From: JAHEKD01 sp965204695
GTDB taxonomy: Bacteria; Pseudomonadota; Gammaproteobacteria; Arenicellales; JAHEKD01
Assembly (NCBI GenBank): GCA_965204695.1
Contig: OZ242007.1
Coordinates: 1,612,001-1,676,000 of the forward strand
Direction of reading: 5' to 3'
DNA length: 64,000 nt
The notes under the pieces are model-generated. The model was not told the DNA's origin and made no database searches. It was given only the letters and a program-made list of their open reading frames with translations. Both the position numbers and the translations under genes were made by a program. This document shows, in pieces, positions 9,732 through 18,138 of this stretch (position 1 is the stretch's first letter; the number at the start of each line of letters is the position of its first letter).

Positions 9732-9745
9732 TTGACTTTGATCAA
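9732..9745 (-). promoter_or_regulatory. FNR/Anr-like box upstream of usp
   Basis: TTGAC-TTTG-ATCAA matches the FNR/Anr consensus TTGAT-N4-ATCAA with one mismatch. It lies between the divergent usp and trhO genes. Anr control of usp genes is known in pseudomonads, so usp is the likelier target, but trhO cannot be excluded. Confidence 0.6.
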
Positions 9746-9817
9746 CACAAATTCAGTTGATTTGAAGTAATAACATTTAAGAGTAAAATCAGCACCCCAA
9801 TTTATTTGAAGACTTTT

Positions 9818-10738
9818 ATGTCGTCAATCGTCATTACAGCATTGTATAAGTTCGTAGAACTTGAGGATTATCAATCACTCAAGCAGCCGCTATTGGAACT
9901 ATGTGATGGAAATGGCATGAAAGGTACATTGTTATTGGCCCTTGAAGGCATTAACGGTACTGTAGCCGGCAGTGCTAAAGCAACTCAGGCACTATTAGAC
10001 TATTTCTCTAAGGATAAGCGCTTGGCTGATATTGCTTATAAACAATCCTATGCTGATGAAATTCCATTTTATCGAATGAAAGTCAGACTCAAGAGTGAGA
10101 TTGTGACGATTGGTTTGCCAGATGTCGATCCGCGGAAAAAGGTTGGAGAATACGTTAAACCTAAAGATTGGAACGAATTAATCAGCAATCCAGAAGTTTT
10201 TTTAATTGATACTCGAAATGACTATGAGTTTGAAGTTGGCACGTTCGCAGGTGCAATCAATCCGAATACCAATAATTTCCGCCAGTTTCCTGAATATATT
10301 CGTGACAACTACGACCCAGACAAACACAAAAAAATTGCTATGTTTTGCACAGGTGGAATACGCTGCGAAAAAGCCAGCTCTTATTTACTTGATAAGGGCT
10401 TTGAAAATGTCTATCACTTGGAAGGAGGCATTCTGAAATACCTGGAAGAAGTTGATAAACAAGACACGCTTTGGCAAGGAGAATGCTTTGTTTTTGATCA
10501 ACGGGTTACAGTTGACCATGATCTGAAACCAGGTGGCTTTGACCAATGCCACGGTTGCAGACGTCCTATCTCAGAACAAGACAAGCAATCTGACAAATAT
10601 CTTAAAGGTGTTTCCTGCCCCAAATGCTACGATAATTTAACCGATGATCAAAAAATGCGTTTTGCTGAACGTCAAAAGCAAATTGAACTGGCTAAACAAC
10701 GTGGTGAAGATCATATGGGGAAAATTTATCAGGATTGA
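9818..10738 (+). CDS. trhO: tRNA uridine(34) hydroxylase, rhodanese-like
   Basis: TrhO (YceA) hydroxylates U34 in tRNA anticodons, the first step to 5-methoxyuridine or 5-carboxymethoxyuridine. The protein has an N-terminal acylphosphatase-like part (about 1-95), a rhodanese domain (about 115-215) with the catalytic Cys in FCTGGIRCEK at about residue 177, and a Cys-rich tail (CHGCRRPIS, CPKC) that may bind zinc. An upstream in-frame TTG at 9806 exists, but ATG at 9818 gives the usual N-terminus SSIVITALYKF. It is a single gene, divergent from usp. Confidence 0.95.
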   Translation: MSSIVITALYKFVELEDYQSLKQPLLELCDGNGMKGTLLLALEGINGTVAGSAKATQALLDYFSKDKRLADIAYKQSYADEIPFYRMKVRLKSEIVTIGLPDVDPRKKVGEYVKPKDWNELISNPEVFLIDTRNDYEFEVGTFAGAINPNTNNFRQFPEYIRDNYDPDKHKKIAMFCTGGIRCEKASSYLLDKGFENVYHLEGGILKYLEEVDKQDTLWQGECFVFDQRVTVDHDLKPGGFDQCHGCRRPISEQDKQSDKYLKGVSCPKCYDNLTDDQKMRFAERQKQIELAKQRGEDHMGKIYQD

Positions 10739-10743
10739 TGGAT

Positions 10744-10761
10744 TGTACAAATTATTGTACA
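10744..10761 (+). promoter_or_regulatory. YefM-YoeB operator: two TGTACA palindromes
   Basis: TGTACA occurs at 10744-10749 and 10756-10761, centre to centre 12 bases, inside the larger repeat TTGTACAA. The E. coli YefM antitoxin binds paired TGTACA palindromes in its own promoter, so this fits autoregulation of the operon that starts at 10799. Confidence 0.85.
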
Positions 10762-10798
10762 ATTAATTTTAATATTAGATACCCAAGGAAATACAAAT

Positions 10799-11071
10799 AT
10801 GGAAACCCTGAATATTAACTATTCAGCGTTTCGTCAAGAGTTAGCAAGCTGGCTAGACCGGGTCACGGAAGATCATGTCCCTGCTAGGATCACTCGAAAA
10901 TCCAACGAATCCTGTGTAGTCATGTCAGAATCTGATTACAGTGCATTGATGGAAACTTTGTACTTACTCAGCACAGCTAATAATGCCGAGCGCTTGAATC
11001 GATCGATAAAGGAATATCAAGATGGCAAAACAGTCTCGCCTGAAATCGACTGGGAAGCAGAAACACTTTAA
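10799..11071 (+). CDS. yefM: YefM-family antitoxin (Phd/YefM fold)
   Basis: This 90-aa protein starts METLNINYSAFRQELASWLDRV and has the ITRKS...VVMSESDYSALMETLYLL core of the Phd/YefM DNA-binding domain, followed by a short acidic tail that would wrap the toxin. YefM neutralises the YoeB ribonuclease and represses the operon. The operator 38 bases upstream and the YoeB gene overlapping its 3' end both support the call. The overlap of 50 bases is longer than usual. Confidence 0.95.
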   Translation: METLNINYSAFRQELASWLDRVTEDHVPARITRKSNESCVVMSESDYSALMETLYLLSTANNAERLNRSIKEYQDGKTVSPEIDWEAETL

Positions 11072-11321
11072 AGTTGAATTCACTCAGACTGCATGGGAAG
11101 AATTCGAATACTGGTCACGCCAAGATAGGCAAAAACTAAAGAAAATTTTTGCACTTATAAAAGAATGTCGTCGTACTCCATTTAAAGGCACTGGTAAACC
11201 TGAGCGACTCAAGCATCAAACTAATAACATCTGGTCCCGACGAATTGATATTGAGCATCGGCTGGTTTACGCTGTTGATAAAAACCGGCTAACAATTATT
11301 CAGTGTCGGTTTCATTACTAA
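11022..11321 (+). CDS. yoeB: YoeB-family ribosome-dependent mRNA interferase toxin
   Basis: YoeB cuts mRNA at the ribosomal A site when free of YefM. The family core is clear: FTQTAWEEFEYW, KECRRTPFKGTGKPE, LKH, WSRRIDIEHRLVYAV and the C-terminal CRFHY. Glu of IEHR, Arg of EHRL and the terminal His-Tyr match the catalytic set of E. coli YoeB. The protein is 99 aa, against about 84 in E. coli; the extra ~15 residues are an N-terminal basic leader, read in the overlap with yefM. No other start codon is available before the conserved part, so ATG 11022 seems real. Confidence 0.95.
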   Translation: MAKQSRLKSTGKQKHFKVEFTQTAWEEFEYWSRQDRQKLKKIFALIKECRRTPFKGTGKPERLKHQTNNIWSRRIDIEHRLVYAVDKNRLTIIQCRFHY

Positions 11322-11330
11322 AAACCTATT

Positions 11331-11349
11331 CCCTGGCTAGATACCAGGG
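11331..11349 (+). other. Hairpin after yoeB
   Basis: CCCTGG (11331-11336) and CCAGGG (11344-11349) form a short stem 10 bases after the yoeB stop. No T tract follows, so it may stabilise the mRNA end rather than terminate. Confidence 0.4.
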
Positions 11350-11400
11350 TCTCCGTGAAAGACTCTGCCTGATTTGCAAGATACCGGAACGGGGCCCGGG

Positions 11401-11424
11401 ATAACCAAGCGTAAGCTTGGTTAT
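11401..11424. terminator. Terminator-like hairpin between convergent yoeB and sat-cysC
   Basis: ATAACCAAGC (11401-11410) pairs perfectly with GCTTGGTTAT (11415-11424) over a 4-base loop. It overlaps the stop codon of the leftward gene and is followed on the + strand by an A/T-rich stretch. It may end transcription from both sides. Confidence 0.6.
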
Positions 11425-13133
11425 TTAATAAATCCCATACTTTCGAGCTTTACTAGTACTCGGTGTGCGCCAAGATCAGGAGTTAATTCTGATGTGTCTA
11501 TAACAACTTCCGCGTTTTCCGGAACTTCATAAGGATCATCGATACCGGTAAATTGTTTAATTTTCCCAGCCCTGGCTAGTGCGTAAAGTCCTTTTCGGTC
11601 CCGTTCTTCACATACTTCCAAAGGGGTGGCAACATGAACTTCAAGGAAACCACCACCAGCTTCTACCATTTCACGGACTTTGCGACGAGTGCTAGCATAA
11701 GGTGCAATCGGAGCACACAGTGCGATTCCACCGTGTTTAGTAATTTCAGAGGCGACATAACCTATTCGTTCGATATTGAGGTTACGATGTTCTTTACTAA
11801 AACCCAACTCACTGGATAAATGTGTACGCACTACATCGCCATCTAACAAAGTGACATTACGGCCGCCAATTTCCATTAATTTCAGTAACAAGGCATTGGC
11901 GACTGTAGATTTGCCCGAACCTGAGAGTCCGGTAAAAAACACTGTAAAGCCCTGATGACTGCGCGGCGGGAAGGTTTTGCGCAATTCGGCAATAACTTCT
12001 GGATATGAAAACCACTCTTCTACCTCTAGCCCTTCGCGTAGTCGGCGGCGGAACTCCGTGCCAGAAATATTAAGCTTGGTATCTGGTGCTTTAACATCCT
12101 CATCAGGCATATATTGAGCCCGCTCAGGTACATAGACCATGTGTTGGAACGGCACCATAGTGATGTCCAGTTCTTCTTCATGTTGCTGGACTAATTCCTG
12201 CGCTTCATAGGGACCGTAAAAATCCTCACCATTGGAATCCTTTCCAGGACCAGCATGATCACGACCCACAATAAAATGCGTGCAACCATAATTCTTACGG
12301 ATAATGGCATGCCAAACGGCCTCACGTGGACCACCCATCCGCATCGCCAAAGGTAACAGGCTCAACATTGTGGTCTGCTCCGGGAAACGTTTGATCGCGT
12401 GCTCGTAACAACGCACACGGGTAAAGTGATCTACATCACCGGGTTTTGTTTGGCCTACTACTGGGTGAATTAATAGATTGGCTTCTGCTTGTGAAGCCGC
12501 CCGGCGATTTAATTCTATATGAGCGCGATGCATCGGATTGCGGGTTTGAAACGCTACCACTTTGCGCCAACCTACTTTTACAAAATAATCCCTTAACTCC
12601 GCTGGCGAATGGCGCAAGTGACGAAAATCATAATGATCAGGAGGTGCGATACCTTTCAATTCACCGCTGACATAAACATCGTGAGTGTGATCGAATAAAT
12701 AAGCAACTCCTGGATGAGCTATATCTGTACTGCCGAATACTTTCTGAGCTTCATTTTGCTTATCTGGATTCCACATCTCGTTTATTTTCAAGGTAGCGAT
12801 CAATACACCTTCACGATCACGAAGCGCCAAACTATCCTCAGATGACAGCTCGTCCGCTATGGACTGTGGGATATCTAAAGTGATAGGCATTGGCCATAAA
12901 GTGCCATCAGCCAAGCACATATTTTCGACAATCCCTTCATAGTCAGCTTTTGAGTTAAAGCTGGCCAGAGGAGAAAACGCACCATTCAGTAACATTTCCA
13001 GATCGCAAATCTGCCTGGTCGTTAACGTCCAGTTGCGATAATCACCTGCTGCCTGTTTTTCTTGTGCAGATTGCTCGGCGTCTAAATAAAGATTAACTAA
13101 TTCACCGCCGTGAGGCGCTTTGAAACCACCCAT
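11421..13133 (-). CDS. Bifunctional sulfate adenylyltransferase / APS kinase
   Basis: This 570-aa protein makes PAPS from sulfate and two ATP. Residues 1-~385 are a Sat-type (not CysD/CysN) ATP sulfurylase, with the nucleotide motif QTRNPMHRAH and GRDHAGPG. Residues ~395-570 are a CysC-type APS kinase with P-loop FTGLSGSGKST, DGDVVRTHL and DTSELTP near the end. No other cys genes are nearby, so whether PAPS feeds assimilation or sulfation cannot be told here. Divergent from the thiamine pyrophosphokinase gene with very little space between. Confidence 0.95.
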   Translation of the reverse strand: MGGFKAPHGGELVNLYLDAEQSAQEKQAAGDYRNWTLTTRQICDLEMLLNGAFSPLASFNSKADYEGIVENMCLADGTLWPMPITLDIPQSIADELSSEDSLALRDREGVLIATLKINEMWNPDKQNEAQKVFGSTDIAHPGVAYLFDHTHDVYVSGELKGIAPPDHYDFRHLRHSPAELRDYFVKVGWRKVVAFQTRNPMHRAHIELNRRAASQAEANLLIHPVVGQTKPGDVDHFTRVRCYEHAIKRFPEQTTMLSLLPLAMRMGGPREAVWHAIIRKNYGCTHFIVGRDHAGPGKDSNGEDFYGPYEAQELVQQHEEELDITMVPFQHMVYVPERAQYMPDEDVKAPDTKLNISGTEFRRRLREGLEVEEWFSYPEVIAELRKTFPPRSHQGFTVFFTGLSGSGKSTVANALLLKLMEIGGRNVTLLDGDVVRTHLSSELGFSKEHRNLNIERIGYVASEITKHGGIALCAPIAPYASTRRKVREMVEAGGGFLEVHVATPLEVCEERDRKGLYALARAGKIKQFTGIDDPYEVPENAEVVIDTSELTPDLGAHRVLVKLESMGFIK

Positions 13134-13162
13134 AGGAATTGTCCGAGATTTATTCGTTAAAA

Positions 13163-13852
13163 ATGGACGGGGATTGTAGAATAAACTGGTTTAAACTAAA
13201 AGCCAGTGTGAAGACTTTAATTGTTTTAAATCAAACAGATGACACTGCCCCGGCGGAAGATTATGATTTTATTATTGGTGTCGATGGCGGTTGCCGGTGG
13301 TGTATTGAAAATAATCTTAAAATCGATCTTGCAGTGGGTGATTTCGATAGTTTAGAAAACCATCATTTTGAACAACTTACTAAAATTGCGGGCAAAATCG
13401 AGCAACACCCAAGCGAGAAAAATCTTACTGATTTTGAACTTGCTATTGAGGCAGTGCTAGATCAATCTCCAAAAGAGTTAACTGTCTTAGGTGTTTGGGG
13501 AGGACGTACCGATCATGCCCTGGCGAATTTGCTTTGTTTGGCACGCCAATCAAATCTGTTGCCCGTTACAATGCCTGGTGAGAAACAAAGTGGCTATTTA
13601 CTTAAATCTGGATATCAAATCGTAATCGAATATGAACTTGACCAAACTGTTAGCATCATGGCTTTGCTAAACGATTGTCATGGCGTTTCTAACACCGGTA
13701 TGAAATATCCGCTGACTGATGCGAGTATTCCGCTTGGCACAGGCATTGGAATTAGCAATCAAACTGTCACTAATCCAGCATCAATAAGCTTAAATGACGG
13801 CGTTTTGCTAGTTCTAACAGACAAACACTCTGATAACAGAATTATCACTTAA
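13163..13852 (+). CDS. Thiamine pyrophosphokinase
   Basis: This enzyme transfers pyrophosphate from ATP to thiamine, giving the cofactor directly. Family motifs are IIGVDGGCRW, VGDFDSL, SEKNLTDFELA and GxTDHALAN (in GGRTDHALANLL). The start is uncertain: TTG 13139, ATG 13163 and GTG 13208 are all in frame and none has a clear Shine-Dalgarno. GTG 13208 gives MKTLIVLN, closest to the usual N-terminus, while ATG 13163 is listed here. The gene is followed after 10 bases by upp and then uraA, probably as one operon. Confidence 0.88.
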   Translation: MDGDCRINWFKLKASVKTLIVLNQTDDTAPAEDYDFIIGVDGGCRWCIENNLKIDLAVGDFDSLENHHFEQLTKIAGKIEQHPSEKNLTDFELAIEAVLDQSPKELTVLGVWGGRTDHALANLLCLARQSNLLPVTMPGEKQSGYLLKSGYQIVIEYELDQTVSIMALLNDCHGVSNTGMKYPLTDASIPLGTGIGISNQTVTNPASISLNDGVLLVLTDKHSDNRIIT

Positions 13853-13862
13853 GGGAGTCAAC

Positions 13863-14489
13863 ATGGCTGTTTATGAAATTAATCACCCTCTAATCAAACA
13901 TAAACTCGCTTTAATGCGTGAACATGACATAAGCACCAAGCAATTTAGGGAACTAGCCAGCGAAATTGGTGTACTACTAACCTATGAAGCAACGCGTGAT
14001 CTACCTGTTGAACCTGTGACTATTGAAGGTTGGGCCGGTGATGTTGAGGTAGAAAAAATAAAAGGCAAAAAATTTACGGTTGTCCCCATTTTACGTGCAG
14101 GCATCGGCATGCTGGATGGTGTTCTGACTGCAGTACCCAGTGCCAAAGTAAGTGTAGTCGGCTTATATCGTAATGAAGAAACGCTGGAACCCGTGACCTA
14201 TTTCAGCAAACTTGTGGCGGATATTGCTGAACGTAGAGTCATTATTATTGATCCAATGCTGGCTACGGGCGGAACACTATTGGCCACAGTGGATTTACTC
14301 AAACAAACCGGATGCAAACAAATCACTGGATTGTTTTTAGTAGCCGCCCCAGAAGGTATTAAGAAAATCACCACAGCTCACCCTGACGTCGATATTTACA
14401 CCGCCTCAATTGACGAAAAACTAAACGATGTCGGCTATATCTTGCCTGGGTTAGGCGATGCTGGCGATAAAATATTCGGAACCAAGTAG
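13863..14489 (+). CDS. upp: Uracil phosphoribosyltransferase
   Basis: Upp makes UMP from uracil and PRPP in pyrimidine salvage. The 208-aa length is standard. It begins EINHPLIKHKLALMRE, has the ILRAGIGMLDG loop and the PRPP-binding motif VIIIDPMLATGGT, and ends GDAGDKIFGTK, all characteristic. It sits 9 bases before the uracil permease gene. The AAGGGAGT before its ATG is a good ribosome site. Confidence 0.98.
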   Translation: MAVYEINHPLIKHKLALMREHDISTKQFRELASEIGVLLTYEATRDLPVEPVTIEGWAGDVEVEKIKGKKFTVVPILRAGIGMLDGVLTAVPSAKVSVVGLYRNEETLEPVTYFSKLVADIAERRVIIIDPMLATGGTLLATVDLLKQTGCKQITGLFLVAAPEGIKKITTAHPDVDIYTASIDEKLNDVGYILPGLGDAGDKIFGTK

Positions 14490-14498
14490 GAGTAAGAC

Positions 14499-15728
14499 AT
14501 GAATCAAGTCGCTGATTTAGACAATCCAGTTAAGCAAATCATCGTTGGTGCACAAATGCTGTTTGTGGCATTTGGTGCCTTAGTTCTGGTGCCCATACTG
14601 ACCGGCCTTAATCCAAATGTAGCTTTGTTCACCGCCGGTATTGGTACATTGATCTTTCAATTAGTAACCGGGCGACAAGTACCGATTTTTTTGGCCTCTT
14701 CTTTTGCTTTTATCGCACCCATTATCTACGGTGTTCAACAATGGGGCATTCCCGCCACCCTTTCAGGTTTATTCGCAGCAGGCTTAGTCTATATGGCACT
14801 TAGTGGATTGGTTACCTTAAAAGGCCGCGAGTTTCTCCATCGCTTGCTACCTCCAATAGTTGTGGGTCCAGTGATTATGGTGATTGGACTAAGTTTGGCA
14901 CCCGTTGCCGTTAATTTAGCTTTGGGTAAAACAGGAGACGGTGCAGCAGAACTCGTCCCTCAAAACAAAGCGTTAATCGTCTCTATGTTTTCGCTTGCAG
15001 TAACCGTGTTTATGGCTATTCTGGGCAAAGGTATGTTCAAATTGATTCCGATACTCATCGGTATAATTTCCGGCTATGTTTTATCCATGATCATGGGACT
15101 GGTCAGTTTCGATGCAATTGCTGCTGCACCATTGTTTGCTATTCCTGAGTTTGTCATGCCGGAAATAAATTGGCAGGCGATTTTGTTTATTATCCCGGTT
15201 GCGATCGCTCCAGCAATAGAACACATCGGTGACATGCTGGCAATCAGCAACGTTACGGGTAAGAATTACCTGGAAAAGCCGGGTTTAAATAAAACATTGT
15301 TAGGAGATGGTCTGGCCACTTCAGCCGCTGCTATGGTAGGTGGACCACCTAATACGACCTACTCTGAAGTAACTGGTGCTGTAACACTAACTCGCGCATT
15401 TAACCCAGTAATAATGACCTGGGCCGCCTTATTTGCGATCGCCTTATCCTTCTGCGGCAAGCTAGGAGCATTTTTATCGACGATCCCCACCCCCGTCATG
15501 GGCGGAATTATGACGTTATTGTTCGGTATGATTGCGGCGATTGGCATTAATACTTTTGCTAACGCCAAGACTGATTTAAGCAATCCTCGTAATCTCGCCA
15601 TTATTGCGTTGATCCTGGTTTTTGGTATCGGTGGTATGCAATTCAGTGCCGGTGATTTTGTTTTACAAGGTATCGGTCTAGCAGCTATTTTGGGCATTAT
15701 CCTGAATTTGATTTTGCCTCAACGTTAA
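14499..15728 (+). CDS. uraA: Uracil permease, NCS2 family
   Basis: UraA is an inner-membrane uracil:proton symporter. The 409-aa protein has about 14 hydrophobic segments. The NCS2 signature is visible in AIAPAIEHIGDML, whose Glu-His pair contacts uracil, and in GPPNTTYSEVTGAV. Its position directly after upp fits uptake and conversion of uracil as one unit. A strong hairpin terminator follows. Confidence 0.97.
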   Translation: MNQVADLDNPVKQIIVGAQMLFVAFGALVLVPILTGLNPNVALFTAGIGTLIFQLVTGRQVPIFLASSFAFIAPIIYGVQQWGIPATLSGLFAAGLVYMALSGLVTLKGREFLHRLLPPIVVGPVIMVIGLSLAPVAVNLALGKTGDGAAELVPQNKALIVSMFSLAVTVFMAILGKGMFKLIPILIGIISGYVLSMIMGLVSFDAIAAAPLFAIPEFVMPEINWQAILFIIPVAIAPAIEHIGDMLAISNVTGKNYLEKPGLNKTLLGDGLATSAAAMVGGPPNTTYSEVTGAVTLTRAFNPVIMTWAALFAIALSFCGKLGAFLSTIPTPVMGGIMTLLFGMIAAIGINTFANAKTDLSNPRNLAIIALILVFGIGGMQFSAGDFVLQGIGLAAILGIILNLILPQR

Positions 15729-15736
15729 TAGATTTT

Positions 15737-15780
15737 CCCGGCTAAATCCGTGGTCTTCTGTCGCTGCGCGAACGCTAAAA
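15737..15780 (+). repeat. Dispersed intergenic repeat, family A, copy 1
   Basis: About 44 bases match 39234-39277 (same strand) and 51673-51718 (opposite strand). The shared core is close to CCCGTGGTATTCTGTCGCT followed by ACGAACGCTAA; this copy reads TCCGTGGTCTTCTGTCGCT. All three copies are between genes. Confidence 0.85.
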
Positions 15781-15781
15781 G

Positions 15782-15806
15782 AAAAGGCCCTGTTACAGGG
15801 CCTTTT
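15782..15806. terminator. Bidirectional terminator between uraA and katG
   Basis: AAAAGGCCCTG and CAGGGCCTTTT form a perfect 11-base stem over a TTA loop. The A and T runs give a T tract on both strands, so it ends both convergent genes. Confidence 0.93.
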
Positions 15807-15826
15807 CAATAGATATGAGATAAAAG

Positions 15827-18034
15827 TTACGCTAGATCGAAACGATCAAGGTTCATTACCTTGGTCCAGGCTGCGACAAAGTCATTGACGAATTTGTCTT
15901 GGGAATCTGTGCAGGCATAAACTTCGGCCAGTGCCCGTAACTGTGAGTTTGATCCGAAAATCAAATCAACCCGGGTTCCTGTCCATTTGAGTTCGCCGCT
16001 AGCTCGATCACGTCCTTCAAAAACTTCGTCATCATCTGAAGCTGCTTGCCAGGTAGTGCCCATATCAAGCAAGTTGACAAAAAAGTCATTGCTCAATGTT
16101 CCGGGTCTATCTGTGAAAACACCGTTATTGGAACCGTCCGCGTTTGTACCCAAAACTCGCATACCACCGACTAATGCTGTCATCTCAGGAGCGGTCAGCG
16201 TCATCAGCTGAGCACGATCGACCATTAATTCCTCTCCGGTTACTGCAAATTTTGCCCGTTGATAGTTACGGAAAGCATCCGCAGCAGGCTCAAGCACGTC
16301 AAAAGAGTCCACATCTGTCTGCTCTTGAGAAGCATCATTACGACCAGGTGTAAATGGCACGGTTACATCATGACCAGCATTTTTCGCGGCTTGCTCGACT
16401 CCAACGCCACCGGCCAGAACAATTACATCGGCTAACGAAACACCTTTGCCATTTGCCTGTGCATTGTTGAATTCACTCTGTATACCCTCTAGCGTGCTTA
16501 ATACGCTAGCCAATTGCTCAGGTTGATTCACTTCCCAATCTTTTTGCGGCGCTAGACGAACACGAGCGCCATTGGCACCACCACGCATATCAGAACCACG
16601 GAACGTTGAGGCTGACGCCCAGGCAGTTGACACAAGCTCGGAAACTGACAATCCAGAAGCATTTATCTTAGCTTTCAAATCAGCAATATCATCATCATTT
16701 ATTAAATCATGAGTCACCGCTGAAATCGGGTCTTGCCAGATCAATTCTTCCGCTGGCACTTCCTTGCCTAAATAACGTGCACGGGGACCCATATCACGAT
16801 GTGTTAATTTGAACCAGGCACGCGCGAATGCGTCGGCGAACTCCTCAGGATTTTCATGGAATCGCTTTGAGATTGGACCGTAAATCGGATCCATCTTCAT
16901 CGCCATATCGGCAGTGGTCATCATCAATGAAAGTTTTTTATCTGAACCGTCAACTTCTGGCGCATGATCTTCCTCAGCCAAATCCTTAGGCTGCCATTGA
17001 TTCGCTCCAGCAGGACTTTTGGTGAGTTCCCAGTCATATTTAAACAGTACATCAAAATAACCACTATCCCATTTTGTAGGGTTCGGTGTCCATGCACCTT
17101 CTATACCACTGGTGATTGTATCGACACCTTTACCGCTGCCGTGTGTACTCAACCAACCACAGCCTTGAGCTTCAATAGGAGCGCCTTCTGGCTCAACGCC
17201 AACATTGGCTGCATCACCAGCACCATGAGCTTTACCAAAAGTATGTCCACCAGCAGTAAGCGCTACGGTTTCCTCATCGTTCATCGCCATTCGTGCAAAC
17301 GTTTCACGAATGTCGCGTCCAGATGCTATTGGATCAGGATTACCGTCTGGCCCTTCTGGATTGACATAAATCAAACCCATCTGTACCGCAGCAAGCGGAT
17401 TCTCCAACTCACGATCACCTGAATAGCGGCTATTGGCCTTGTCACTGGTGGCAAGCCATTCGTCTTCTGAACCCCAATAGATATCCTGTTCCGGCTCCCA
17501 AATATCGGGACGTCCACCTGCAAAACCAAAAGTCTTAAAGCCCATAGACTCAAGTGCACAGTTACCAGCTAAAATCATCAGATCAGCCCAGGAAATTTTT
17601 CGGCCGTATTTTTGCTTAATCGGCCATAACAACATACGGGCTTTGTCCAAATTGCCGTTATCCGGCCAGCTGTTTAAAGGTGCGAAACGTTGGTTTCCTG
17701 TGCCTGCACCACCGCGGCCGTCACCAACCCGATAAGTCCCCGCACTGTGCCAGGCCATACGAATGAAAAGACCACCGTAATGACCATAATCCGCCGGCCA
17801 CCAATCTTGACTGTCGGTCATTAATGCATAAAGGTCTTGTTTGACCGCATCAAGATCAAGACTCTTGAATTCTTCCGCATAATCAAAATCCTCGTCCATC
17901 GGGTCAGACAAAGATGAGTGCTGTCGCAAAATATTTAAATTTAACTGGTTTGGCCACCAGTCACGATTTGATCGACCTCCTCCAGCGGCATGTTCTCCTG
18001 CGCTAGAAAATGGGCATCCGGTTTCGTTTTTCAT
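15827..18034 (-). CDS. katG: Catalase-peroxidase
   Basis: KatG destroys hydrogen peroxide using haem, with both catalase and peroxidase activity. The distal site is RMAWHSAGTYR and the proximal haem His is in TAGGHTFGKAHGA. The Trp of the first motif, the Tyr of IYVNPEGPDG and a downstream Met form the family's crosslinked adduct. ATG 18034 is chosen because AGGAGA lies 5-6 bases before it and MKNETGCPFSSAG is a normal KatG start; an upstream reading to 18103 lacks this. The length is 735 aa. oxyR lies just upstream on the same strand, which fits OxyR control. No signal peptide is present, so it is cytoplasmic. Confidence 0.98.
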   Translation of the reverse strand: MKNETGCPFSSAGEHAAGGGRSNRDWWPNQLNLNILRQHSSLSDPMDEDFDYAEEFKSLDLDAVKQDLYALMTDSQDWWPADYGHYGGLFIRMAWHSAGTYRVGDGRGGAGTGNQRFAPLNSWPDNGNLDKARMLLWPIKQKYGRKISWADLMILAGNCALESMGFKTFGFAGGRPDIWEPEQDIYWGSEDEWLATSDKANSRYSGDRELENPLAAVQMGLIYVNPEGPDGNPDPIASGRDIRETFARMAMNDEETVALTAGGHTFGKAHGAGDAANVGVEPEGAPIEAQGCGWLSTHGSGKGVDTITSGIEGAWTPNPTKWDSGYFDVLFKYDWELTKSPAGANQWQPKDLAEEDHAPEVDGSDKKLSLMMTTADMAMKMDPIYGPISKRFHENPEEFADAFARAWFKLTHRDMGPRARYLGKEVPAEELIWQDPISAVTHDLINDDDIADLKAKINASGLSVSELVSTAWASASTFRGSDMRGGANGARVRLAPQKDWEVNQPEQLASVLSTLEGIQSEFNNAQANGKGVSLADVIVLAGGVGVEQAAKNAGHDVTVPFTPGRNDASQEQTDVDSFDVLEPAADAFRNYQRAKFAVTGEELMVDRAQLMTLTAPEMTALVGGMRVLGTNADGSNNGVFTDRPGTLSNDFFVNLLDMGTTWQAASDDDEVFEGRDRASGELKWTGTRVDLIFGSNSQLRALAEVYACTDSQDKFVNDFVAAWTKVMNLDRFDLA

Positions 18035-18138
18035 AATGTCTCCTATCTGATCAGGTTGCTTAGCAGGACGGTAACTATAATACGTTCGTCTCGATAGGGC
18101 CAATCGATTTTATAACTCTTTTCAATAGATTTTATCAA

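Noticed and set aside
16964..17422. 152-aa frame opposite katG
   Set aside because: Shadow of katG coding; no start signal or family.
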